Source: Bacillus sp. 2205SS5-2
Lineage (GTDB): Bacteria; Bacillota; Bacilli; Bacillales; Bacillaceae_K
Assembly: GCF_037024155.1 (NCBI RefSeq)
Contig: NZ_JAYKTS010000004.1
Location: 1 to 64,000, forward strand
Length of the DNA stretch: 64,000 bases
Direction of reading: 5' to 3'
The stretch's first letter is position 1. Each line of letters opens with the position of its first letter. Below, one piece after another: positions 50,281 to 58,164 of this stretch. The position numbers were made by a program, and so were the translations under genes. The notes beneath the pieces were generated by a model. That model was given only the letters and a program-made list of their open reading frames with translations, ran no database searches and was not told the DNA's origin.

Positions 50281-52569
50281 TTAATCCTTTCCTTCCACAC
50301 CTACCGTTAACAAAATCGCCAATAATTTCAGTGCATCCCCTTTTACAGTATTTGAAGATTGTTCCGTTCCAATGCATGATGGACAGCCGTCATGGCATCG
50401 ACATTTAGAAATCATTTTCTTGGCTTCTTCTAATATTTCCCCAATGTTTCCAAACACCTTTTCACTTAGTCCGACACCCCCAGGGTAGCGATCATAAATG
50501 AAAATGGTAGCTTTTTCATTATGAGATGCTTTCACTTGAGGAACAATCGCGATATCTTGTGGATCACACATTACAAATAAGGGAACAATGGCATGAAGTG
50601 CGTGACTGATCCCGATCAATCCCGCTTCCAAGCGCTCGTCTGATAGGGAGGCAAGTGGTTGGGAGAAAGAGAACCATGTCGATGAGGTGTGAAGTTCTTC
50701 TTCTGGCAAGTGAATAGGGCCTGAACCAATATTTTCATGGGTATCAAATTTTATTTTCTTAAATATGGTTGCCATTGCTCGAACAGACACATCTCCATAC
50801 TCACACACTATTTCTTTATCCTGATTGGTTTTATCTACTTCAAGTACGTTAAGTGATACCGCTAGATTTGCATCCGTAAAATAATCAACATCCACTTCTC
50901 GAACAAATGCTTTTTTCTCTTCCCAATCAAGTTTTTCTACCTGATATTGAATCCCCTGATGAATATAAATCGCTTCGTCATGTAGCAAAGTCATTGCACT
51001 AAATCGATCCATCTCACCGATAACTTTTACAGTTGCTATATTTGTTGTATCAATAATAATGATGTTTTCTTGTGAAGCCGATCGCAAACTAATATTGTGA
51101 GCAGGAAAGGCATCGTTCATCCAATAAAACTTCTCGCCATTTTCATGTAAAACTCTTTCTTCGTGTAAAAACTCCAAGATATCTTCAACGTCAAGCTTGC
51201 CAAATTGATCTTCTCTACGAAAAGGAAGCTCATAGGCCGCACACTTGACATGGTCAACTAGTATGACCATGTTATCTGGGTTAATTCGAGCTGTTTCAGG
51301 TGACTTTTGAAAAAAATAAGCGGGATTTTCAATAATGTATTGATCTAATGGACTCGAACTCGCTACCATTATCACTAGCGATTCCCCGTGTCGCCTTCCC
51401 GCTCGCCCGGCTTGTTGCCAAGCACTTGCAATAGTTCCTGGATAACCTGTCATCACGCACACTTGAAGCTGACCAATGTCTACGCCTAGCTCTAAGGCAT
51501 TGGTACTGACCACTCCATAAATATCTCCGGACCTTAATCCCTTCTCAATTTCTCTTCTTTGTGTTGGCAAATAGCCCCCTCGATATCCTCTGATGGATTT
51601 CGGGCCGAGTTGCTGTTTTACGAGTTCTTGTAGATACGTCAAGATAATTTCCACTCTTACTCTACTACGTGCAAAGACGATGGTTTGAATTCTATTCTTC
51701 AAAAGCTCTCCAGCGATATTTCGCACCTCTAGTGTAGCGCTTCGGCGAAGATTTAGCGGCTTGTTGACAATCGGGGGATTATAAAAAACAAAATGCTTCT
51801 TCCCACTTGGGGATCCGTTATTATTGATTAATTCCATGGTCGAACCGGTCAGTTCTTCCGCAAGTTCTTTAGGGTTTGCGATTGTGGCAGATGTACAAAT
51901 AAAGGTTGGCTTACTACCATAGTAGGAGCATATCCGTTGTAATCTCCGTATTACGTTTGCCACATGACTACCAAATACCCCTCGATAAGTATGAAGTTCA
52001 TCAATGACCACATATTGTAAATTCTCAAACAGTGATACCCATTTTGTATGATGCGGCAAAATTGCTGAATGAAGCATATCTGGATTGGTCATAACAATAT
52101 GACCAGCTTTCCTTACTTTTTGGCGAATATTTGCCGCTGTGTCTCCATCATATGTGTAGCTATTAATTGACATATCTACTTGTTCAATTAGTTCATTAAG
52201 TTCGCTTTTTTGATCTTGAGCCAAAGCTTTCGTTGGAAATAAATATAATGCACGGGCCGAATTATTATTTAATATTGATTGTAGCACGGGCAGGTTATAA
52301 CAGAGCGTTTTCCCAGATGCCGTAGGGGTAACAGCTGTAAAGCTCTGCCTCTTCATTGCTGTTTCAAACGCACTTAATTGATGAGTATATAAATCATGAA
52401 TCCCTCTTTTACTTAAGGTCTCTTTTAACTTTGGGTGAAGATTTTGTGGGAAAGAAGCCGTTTTTCCCTCTTTTTCATTAATGGTCTCCCAATGAACGAT
52501 TTGATCCTTAAACAATGTATCTGTTTGCAGTAGCTGGATTACATCTAGTAATGATTTCTTTTGAAACAT
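50281..52569 (-). CDS. mrfA: Helicase MrfA (YprA)
   Basis: A protein of about 762 residues. Superfamily 2 motifs are TPTASGKTLCYNLP (Walker A), VIDELHTYRGVFG (DEVH-type), TSATIANPKEL, and GVVSTNALELGVDIGQLQVCVMTGYPGTIASAWQQAGRAGRRHG. The C-terminal DUF1998 region ends with four cysteines, CRCHDGCPSC, a metal site. It is a 3'-5' helicase for mitomycin repair. The start at 52569 follows AGAGGTG; the longer reading lacks a ribosome site and crosses the promoter. Confidence 0.95.
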   Translation of the reverse strand: MFQKKSLLDVIQLLQTDTLFKDQIVHWETINEKEGKTASFPQNLHPKLKETLSKRGIHDLYTHQLSAFETAMKRQSFTAVTPTASGKTLCYNLPVLQSILNNNSARALYLFPTKALAQDQKSELNELIEQVDMSINSYTYDGDTAANIRQKVRKAGHIVMTNPDMLHSAILPHHTKWVSLFENLQYVVIDELHTYRGVFGSHVANVIRRLQRICSYYGSKPTFICTSATIANPKELAEELTGSTMELINNNGSPSGKKHFVFYNPPIVNKPLNLRRSATLEVRNIAGELLKNRIQTIVFARSRVRVEIILTYLQELVKQQLGPKSIRGYRGGYLPTQRREIEKGLRSGDIYGVVSTNALELGVDIGQLQVCVMTGYPGTIASAWQQAGRAGRRHGESLVIMVASSSPLDQYIIENPAYFFQKSPETARINPDNMVILVDHVKCAAYELPFRREDQFGKLDVEDILEFLHEERVLHENGEKFYWMNDAFPAHNISLRSASQENIIIIDTTNIATVKVIGEMDRFSAMTLLHDEAIYIHQGIQYQVEKLDWEEKKAFVREVDVDYFTDANLAVSLNVLEVDKTNQDKEIVCEYGDVSVRAMATIFKKIKFDTHENIGSGPIHLPEEELHTSSTWFSFSQPLASLSDERLEAGLIGISHALHAIVPLFVMCDPQDIAIVPQVKASHNEKATIFIYDRYPGGVGLSEKVFGNIGEILEEAKKMISKCRCHDGCPSCIGTEQSSNTVKGDALKLLAILLTVGVEGKD

Positions 52570-52587
52570 TTCTTTCACCTCTCCCAC

Positions 52588-52608
52588 ATTGTAGCGAATA
52601 TTTGTTCG
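52588..52608 (-). promoter_or_regulatory. mrfA promoter with near-consensus LexA box
   Basis: The minus strand shows CGAACAAATATTCG (52595-52608), one base from the Bacillus LexA pattern CGAAC-N4-GTTCG, immediately upstream of TACAAT (52588-52593). The -35 is poor (TTTCTC at 17 bp). The box lies in the -35/-10 spacer, the usual place for LexA control. Confidence 0.6.
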
Positions 52609-52651
52609 GAGAGAAAGCAAAACTAATAAACTAATTTACTTTCCATTGACC

Positions 52652-53446
52652 TCATTTCTCTTCCGACTTCCACATAAATTGCTTCAACTCTATCACCACT
52701 CGCTCCGGTTCTTCAATCATCCCCATATGACCTGAATCTTTTAAGATCACTTTTTTTATATGAGGTTTATCTGAGGAAAACACTTTTTCTACCGGCACAA
52801 TTGCATCCATTTCCCCCGATAGAAGTAAGACAGGAACATTAGAGTTATCGATTATGCTTCTTCTATCTGCCCTTACTCGCATTGCAGCAAGAAGATCTTT
52901 TGCGGCTTGGGGCTTCGTTTCTAGCCCAATTTGACGAATACAATACAATTTTTCCTTGTAATGAATGTGATTTTTTTCTGCAAATAATTTGGGAATTAAT
53001 TCATCAAGATACGAAGGCAATCCTTTTTCTGTTATTTGTTCGATGGCTTTAAGGCGATTCCACTGTCCTTCAACGGTATCAGGAAAAGCCGTTGAATGAA
53101 TGAGACCAAACCCTTTCACTTCGTGAGGAAATTGTTCTACATACGCTAACGTAATGTATCCACCAAGAGAATGCCCAAATAAATGAAACGGGGCAACACC
53201 TAATTCCATGACAAGATTATGCACATCAAAAGCCAGTTCTTCTATAGACTTTACCGGGGTATCATATCTAGACTTCCCATGTCCTCTAAGGTCGACTAAA
53301 ATGACTCGATGAGTGTCTAGCAGCGGAGCCACTTCATCCCAATAGGCACTGCTCCCACAAAAACCATGTAGAAAAAGTGCCACTTCTCCTTCTCCGCGAT
53401 CATAATAAGCTAATCCATTCGTCGAAATTCTCTGGTTCATCATCAT
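52652..53446 (-). CDS. Alpha/beta hydrolase
   Basis: A protein of about 264 residues with an alpha/beta-hydrolase fold. The oxyanion region is ALFLHGFCGSSAYWDEV, the nucleophile elbow LFGHSLGGYITLAYV, the acid in LLSGEMDAIVPVEKV and the His in KDSGHMGMIEEPERV. It resembles MenH/YtxM-like or epoxide-hydrolase-like small esterases; substrate unknown. The start lies at one of three successive ATG codons after AAAGGAG. Single gene upstream of mrfA on the same strand. Confidence 0.9.
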   Translation of the reverse strand: MMMNQRISTNGLAYYDRGEGEVALFLHGFCGSSAYWDEVAPLLDTHRVILVDLRGHGKSRYDTPVKSIEELAFDVHNLVMELGVAPFHLFGHSLGGYITLAYVEQFPHEVKGFGLIHSTAFPDTVEGQWNRLKAIEQITEKGLPSYLDELIPKLFAEKNHIHYKEKLYCIRQIGLETKPQAAKDLLAAMRVRADRRSIIDNSNVPVLLLSGEMDAIVPVEKVFSSDKPHIKKVILKDSGHMGMIEEPERVVIELKQFMWKSEEK

Positions 53447-53551
53447 ATACACTCCTTTTAGCGATTTATATTTCTTTAGGCTATCTCACAACTTTCAACT
53501 TATAGCATAAGATAAATCAAAATGAATTTCCATTTTAAAGGAGGAATAATT

Positions 53552-54019
53552 ATGGAAAAACAAAATTCAAATCGACCAGCTAAAAATCAACGGGAACCTT
53601 TTGGAGACATAATGAAAACCATGAATGAATTTTTCCATGAGCGACCGGTTAAAGGATTGCTATCTAGCATCGATGAATTCTTTTCATCTCCTCATCCCTT
53701 TGGAGGCTTCCCTGTCGACTCAGAAGAAACCACATCTGAGTATATTATTACTGCTGAATTACCAGGCGTTAAAAAAGATCAATTAACCATCGATATTCTT
53801 CAAAACTATGTAACCATTTCCGTTGAACAAAATGAAATGCTGGAGAAAAAGGACACACTCCAAAACAAAGCAACCAAGAAAAAAGCCTTTCATCGCTCGT
53901 CACGCACTATCCCACTCTCTACACCAATTGACGAACGAAATGCCACAGCATCCTACCAAGACGGACTACTAAAACTCATCCTTCCAAAGAAAAAAGGAAA
54001 ATCCATAGAAATCAAATAG
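53552..54019 (+). CDS. Hsp20/alpha-crystallin family chaperone
   Basis: A protein of about 155 residues. The alpha-crystallin domain (about 55-150) starts at TSEYIITAELPGVKKDQLTIDI and ends with the A-x-x-x-G-x-L motif NATASYQDGLLKLILPKK. The N-terminus is flexible. It holds unfolded proteins under heat or other stress; spore-coat relatives (CotM, CotP) also exist in this family. AAAGGAGGAAT supports the ATG at 53552. Confidence 0.9.
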   Translation: MEKQNSNRPAKNQREPFGDIMKTMNEFFHERPVKGLLSSIDEFFSSPHPFGGFPVDSEETTSEYIITAELPGVKKDQLTIDILQNYVTISVEQNEMLEKKDTLQNKATKKKAFHRSSRTIPLSTPIDERNATASYQDGLLKLILPKKKGKSIEIK

Positions 54020-54178
54020 AAAAGCGAAAGTGGCTGCCCAGGGACGGCAGGCATCTGGCAGTACACGTAGTGAAGCCTGCTTCACGCAGGGGGCTGACAA
54101 ATGCCCGAGTCCCTAGCCACTGTAGCTGGATCACGAAAAGCGAAAGTGGCTGCCCTAAGGCGTCAGGTATATGGAAGT
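54019..54178. repeat. Direct repeat pair (GAAAAGCGAAAGTGGCTGCCC type)
   Basis: Two units of about 44 bp start at 54019 and 54135 and share GAAAAGCGAAAGTGGCTGCC, then GG/GGCAGG-like and ATCTGGCAGT/ATATGGAAGT parts. They are separated by about 70 GC-richer bases. The first unit overlaps the last base of the hsp20 stop. It resembles GC-rich AAAAGCG-type intergenic repeats seen in other Bacillaceae. Confidence 0.75.
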
Positions 54179-54226
54179 GCCCTGCTCATCACAACAACTT
54201 TGACAAATGATCTGATTTTCAACAAA

Positions 54227-54270
54227 AAAGAGAAAACTCACGCTAATTCAGCACTGAGTTTTCTCTTTCT
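54227..54270. terminator. Hairpin between hsp20 and yppG
   Basis: AAAGAGAAAACTCA and TGAGTTTTCTCTTT pair over 14 bp. A- and T-rich feet suggest it serves both convergent genes. Confidence 0.85.
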
Positions 54271-54310
54271 TTCTATCCGTTTCGAGCTAATCCAACAAAA
54301 AAACTATGTT

Positions 54311-54796
54311 TTATCCAAACATGCTTCCAAGGCCTTTAACTAATGACGACACTTGATTCACTGCACCTACCATTTGTCCTGCTGTGTTCATCATTTTATT
54401 TACATCGACGCTACCATCCTGACCCTTAAAAGAATTCATGATTGAACTGACTCCTCCTTTTTGCTTTTTTATTGAATAGCTACCCTTAGGATAAGGATTT
54501 GCATATACCGACTGTGGCGGTGCTGGGTAGTAATCATCCTCTTCTTGTAATGGATTTTGAAAATATTTACTTTGTTGATATGGAGTAGCGTACGCTGGTG
54601 CATTCCATTGATTACCTGATGGTATCTCGTGGGAAGGAAAATTTTGATAAACTGCTTGCTGATGCAACGGCGAAGGATGCACCCCTTGATTTCCCATATT
54701 CATATACGGTAACGGAGGGAATGGATGCCCACCTTGATATGAATATGGGTTTGGAGGTTGAGGTCGATAATATTGAAAGCGCTGGCGTCTATTCAT
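54311..54796 (-). CDS. yppG: YppG-like protein
   Basis: A 161-residue protein with a Pro/Tyr/Gln-rich, disordered N-terminal two-thirds (NRRQRFQYYRPQPPNPYSYQ...) and a conserved C-terminal segment, GGVSSIMNSFKGQDGSVDVNKMMNTAGQMVGAVNQVSSLVKGLGSMFG. This tail defines the YppG family, probably spore-surface associated. AGGGAGGAATCCAC precedes the ATG. Divergent from yppF. Confidence 0.9.
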   Translation of the reverse strand: MNRRQRFQYYRPQPPNPYSYQGGHPFPPLPYMNMGNQGVHPSPLHQQAVYQNFPSHEIPSGNQWNAPAYATPYQQSKYFQNPLQEEDDYYPAPPQSVYANPYPKGSYSIKKQKGGVSSIMNSFKGQDGSVDVNKMMNTAGQMVGAVNQVSSLVKGLGSMFG

Positions 54797-54994
54797 GTGG
54801 ATTCCTCCCTGTGAACTTACTTTCTACTAGCATATGTCATCTAGTGGAAATGGTGTGACTCCATTTAAAATTGTCGAATCCTAAAAATTCTGTCGGAAGT
54901 TTCATTTTTCTCACAAATCCAAATTTCCAATTCCTATGGTACGCTATTTGTAAATAGACGTTCGAATTGAACGATCATCCAAGGAGGAAAAAAA

Positions 54995-55219
54995 ATGAAT
55001 GTTCAACAGTTAAAAGAATTGTTTAATCAAAGACGCCAACATGATCCTGAGGAATTAAACGAATTATTAGATTTTGCTAAGAACATTTATATTTTAAACG
55101 AGATATCCCTAAAAGAGTATTCGATCTTAATTCAATCTCTAGAACGAAATGGTGCTCTTATTCCTTCTGATTACTACCCATCTTCATTTCGCTATAATAA
55201 AATGCACTCGCTTTCATAA
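54995..55219 (+). CDS. yppF: YppF-like protein
   Basis: A 74-residue helical protein, MNVQQLKELFNQRRQHDPEELNELLDFAKNIYILNEISLKEYSILIQSLERNGAL, matching the YppF family. AAGGAGGAAAAAAA lies before the ATG. Function unknown. It keeps the B. subtilis order within the ypp cluster. Confidence 0.88.
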   Translation: MNVQQLKELFNQRRQHDPEELNELLDFAKNIYILNEISLKEYSILIQSLERNGALIPSDYYPSSFRYNKMHSLS

Positions 55220-55337
55220 AAACCGCTTGGGGCCATATGGCCTTTTTTTTGTTTATCTAGGTTTTTCAATAAATAAAAAAAGTATTTTTCATCTTTATAG
55301 AAAACCCTGTAAGCCAGCGAACTCCTTTTCCATCAAC

Positions 55338-55691
55338 TTACCGTCTTTCTTCATCTAAAATGCTTTTTAATATAAACTGAATCGATTGATGATAACTTTG
55401 AAATCGCTTAAAGCTTGTTTCAGGAAAAAAAGCCTGTACAGAAACCAATTCAAAGTTTTCCATGGTTTGCTGAATTTGCATAGGGTGAATATACTTTGGA
55501 TGCTTAGTACTTATCCACTTTAAAGCCTCATTTCCCCATTCATCTGAAATTCGTTTTACTTTATCCGCATAAGGTTTTACTTCTAAATAAAAATCCCCTT
55601 TCTCGCCAGACTCTCTTTTCGCAAGATAAATCTGTTGTAAATCATCATTTATGTGATAGAGTTCTTCAGTTAAATCAATGAATGAATCCAT
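55338..55691 (-). CDS. yppE: YppE-like helical-bundle protein (DUF1798)
   Basis: A 117-residue all-helical protein. Conserved parts are DFYLEVKPYADKVKRISDEWGNEALKWI and HPKYIHPMQIQQTMENFELVSVQAFF. The known structure of B. subtilis YppE is a four-helix bundle with no assigned function. Separate gene on the minus strand of the ypp cluster. Confidence 0.88.
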   Translation of the reverse strand: MDSFIDLTEELYHINDDLQQIYLAKRESGEKGDFYLEVKPYADKVKRISDEWGNEALKWISTKHPKYIHPMQIQQTMENFELVSVQAFFPETSFKRFQSYHQSIQFILKSILDEERR

Positions 55692-55786
55692 TTCTCTCTT
55701 CCCTTCTTTTTTAAGATCTCAAATACATATTGGAAGCTCTGAAGGAATATGTAAATAAAGATATTCCATTAATCTTGCTAAATTAT

Positions 55787-55815
55787 AAAAAAGTAGCCAA
55801 TTGGCTACTTTTTTT
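55787..55815 (-). terminator. Terminator of yppD
   Basis: AAAAAAGTAGCCAA and TTGGCTACTTTTTT form a perfect 14-bp stem just beyond the yppD stop. Confidence 0.9.
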
Positions 55816-55827
55816 ATTGTATATGGA

Positions 55828-56073
55828 TTATGATCCTAGTTCAAGAACGGCCTCTGGCGGCTTTTGATAGGTGGATTTAAGTTGACGAATATCTTTAATA
55901 AGTTTGACTTTTTTTTCAGCTAGCTGGAGGGATTGGTGAATCTTCATTAAATTCAATTCTAGTTGAGTGGCTTCCTGAACTTCAGTGGTAATGCAGTCGG
56001 TTATTTTATTATCTAAAATCGAAAGCATGACGTCTAAATCAGTTAAAGTTGCTAATACTTCTTCTTTCACCAT
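55828..56073 (-). CDS. yppD: YppD-like protein
   Basis: An 81-residue helical, probably coiled-coil protein (VKEEVLATLTDLDVMLSILDNKITDC...LNLMKIHQSLQLAEKKVKLIKDIRQLK). I assign YppD by size and position between yppE and sspM rather than by a strong sequence memory. AGGAGGTTATACAG precedes the start. Function unknown. Confidence 0.72.
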   Translation of the reverse strand: MVKEEVLATLTDLDVMLSILDNKITDCITTEVQEATQLELNLMKIHQSLQLAEKKVKLIKDIRQLKSTYQKPPEAVLELGS

Positions 56074-56259
56074 CTGTATAACCTCCTCTTTTCTTTAAAA
56101 TATGATTTCGAGATAGATTAACAAACACCTTCCGCCTTGACAAAACTAGAAGAGATTTGACAAAAAAAGTTTTTCCCATGCAGGAAAAACAGGAATTTCG
56201 ACAACTATTTCGCATGAATTTACACTTATTAGAGAAAATAAGAACTGGAGGTGGATAGA

Positions 56260-56361
56260 ATGGTAAAAAAACAACCAAAGTCCAAAAATGAGTCAAAAGA
56301 ACAACGAAAAGCAGGCTATGGAAATCCTAAGTTAGAAGGTCCAAACCGACCTGCAACATAA
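56260..56361 (+). CDS. sspM: Small acid-soluble spore protein SspM
   Basis: A 33-residue basic protein: MVKKQPKSKNESKEQRKAGY followed by GNPKLEGPNRPAT. The ending L.GPNRP(S/A)T is the hallmark of SspM of B. subtilis (34 residues), and the position between yppC and yppD is the same. GGAGGTGGATAGA precedes the ATG. It is a minor spore-core protein. It is too short for the usual gene-length cut-offs. Confidence 0.9.
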   Translation: MVKKQPKSKNESKEQRKAGYGNPKLEGPNRPAT

Positions 56362-56375
56362 TAAAGTATATTCCG

Positions 56376-56406
56376 AAATAGCAAGGGCTGCCCCTTGCTA
56401 TTTTTT
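56376..56406. terminator. Bidirectional terminator between sspM and yppC
   Basis: AAATAGCAAGGG and CCCTTGCTATTT pair around a short loop with T runs on both strands. sspM and yppC converge here. Confidence 0.9.
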
Positions 56407-57399
56407 AAAACTTTGCATTATTTTCATACATGATTGGATTTCGAATCGTTTCTGTAAAAACCAACTTGTGATGTTTTTTTCTTTAAAAGGAGTGATTTCC
56501 TGCTCCCAACCTGGTAATGGTCTTCGCTTAGTTGTCCAATCCCTTTTTTCGTGTATATGATGTGTGACTATCGGCCACGATAGACGAAGCCAAGGTGTTG
56601 TAATCAGTTTTTCCTCCGCTAAATATTGTTCATAATCAACTCGAGAACCCGTATGATTTTGATGAAAGCTAAAATCCAAAAATTCATGGAATAGTTCTGG
56701 GTCGAATAATAACCTGGCGAGTTTTTTCCCAAAGGAAATTCTCTTATTTAATTTCGTGAACTGTGTTACACTGCCACCGTATAGCTCTCCTCTTCTTGTG
56801 GGGAAAATCACACTACTTAAATGGAAAAAATTTTGAAATAGATAGGATAGTGAGTGAAACACCTTTCTTTTATACAAAGGGTGCTTCAAGAGAGGTTCTT
56901 CAAGTAGGTTTTGTTCATTGACAATTAGGGAAAATAACAGTCGTTCATTGTTTTTGTTCTCCCAATAATATCGCCATTCTTCCTGCATAAAACGAGAAAT
57001 TAAAAAATTGGACAATAAATGAAACCTATTCTTCTGTAAATACGTCGAATAGGAGTAAATAAGGAGTTGAGGAAACGCATCAGAAAAAATAAACCAATTC
57101 GCTTTCTCATACGTATAAAACATATGGAATCTAGTCTTTTCGGATAATAATGTAGAAAACATAGGGCTCTGGAGATCCGTCATATTCCAACCCGCATTTC
57201 TAGATACCATCGAAGCTAAATACGACCACCTCATTTCAGGATGAAGAAGAAATAAATTTTCATATGCTTTTGTTCTCGAAACATTATCGATATTAAACCG
57301 AGCGGTAAGTTCATATATTTTTTGAACAATCACCTGATCATTATCCAAGATGGAGATATTCTTCAATAATGGGTGAAAGCAATAGCTTTTTTTCATCAA
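56398..57399 (-). CDS. yppC: DUF2515 protein YppC
   Basis: A 333-residue soluble protein of the DUF2515 family, rich in aromatic residues. Conserved segments are LHPEMRWSYLASMVSRNAGWNMTDLQS and THHIHEKRDWTTKRRPLPGWEQEI. Function unknown. Divergent from recU, as in B. subtilis, so it may share that regulatory region. Confidence 0.9.
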   Translation of the reverse strand: MMKKSYCFHPLLKNISILDNDQVIVQKIYELTARFNIDNVSRTKAYENLFLLHPEMRWSYLASMVSRNAGWNMTDLQSPMFSTLLSEKTRFHMFYTYEKANWFIFSDAFPQLLIYSYSTYLQKNRFHLLSNFLISRFMQEEWRYYWENKNNERLLFSLIVNEQNLLEEPLLKHPLYKRKVFHSLSYLFQNFFHLSSVIFPTRRGELYGGSVTQFTKLNKRISFGKKLARLLFDPELFHEFLDFSFHQNHTGSRVDYEQYLAEEKLITTPWLRLSWPIVTHHIHEKRDWTTKRRPLPGWEQEITPFKEKNITSWFLQKRFEIQSCMKIMQSFKK

Positions 57400-57509
57400 T
57401 TCTCCTCCCCTGGCTGTATATCGTTAAGTTTGGAGAAATTCGGTCTTTTTATTCACACATTTTTTTGCACTTTTTGATATGATATGTTTAGCTTGTGAGG
57501 TGAAAAAGA

Positions 57510-58154
57510 TTGAATTTTCGATATCCAAACGGAAAATTATACAAACCAACTCAATCCAATACCGAGAAAAAGAGGACCAATCAAATAAAGAAAGATCATT
57601 CCTATAGTAATCGTGGAATGACCTTAGAAGAAGACTTGAATGAAACCCATGCATACTACCTTGAACATGACCGAGCGGTTATACATAAAAAACCTACTCC
57701 TGTTCAAATTGTTCAAGTGGATTACCCTAAACGGAGCGCTGCAGTTATTAAGGAAGCCTATTTCAAACAAGCTTCCACCACCGATTATAACGGTGTCTTC
57801 AAAGGTATGTATATCGATTTTGAAGCTAAGGAAACAAAAAATAGAACTTCTTTTCCGTTAGCTAACTTTCACACTCATCAAATACAGCATATGAAAAAAG
57901 TTATACAACAAAACGGAATCGCCTTTGTTATTTTACGTTTTTCTTCTACTGATGAAGTATTCCTGCTTCCTTTTCCAGTTCTTCTGTTTTACTGGGAGCG
58001 AATGGACAAAGGTGGAAGAAAGTCGATGACAAAAGAGGAGATTACTGAACATAGTCACGCTATTATAATTGGCTTGCAACCTAGACTGGACTACCTTAAA
58101 ATTCTGGATAAATTATCATTTATGCTAAACGAACCTTTTAATGAAAGAAAGTGA
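57510..58154 (+). CDS. recU: Holliday junction resolvase RecU
   Basis: A 214-residue homodimeric structure-specific nuclease. Family pieces are [59 protein letters not shown] (catalytic D/E/K) and [17 protein letters not shown]. It resolves four-way junctions during recombination repair and chromosome segregation. The start is TTG after GAGGTG. It overlaps the ponA region and forms the conserved recU-ponA operon. Confidence 0.96.
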   Translation: MNFRYPNGKLYKPTQSNTEKKRTNQIKKDHSYSNRGMTLEEDLNETHAYYLEHDRAVIHKKPTPVQIVQVDYPKRSAAVIKEAYFKQASTTDYNGVFKGMYIDFEAKETKNRTSFPLANFHTHQIQHMKKVIQQNGIAFVILRFSSTDEVFLLPFPVLLFYWERMDKGGRKSMTKEEITEHSHAIIIGLQPRLDYLKILDKLSFMLNEPFNERK

Positions 58155-58164
58155 GGAAATATCA

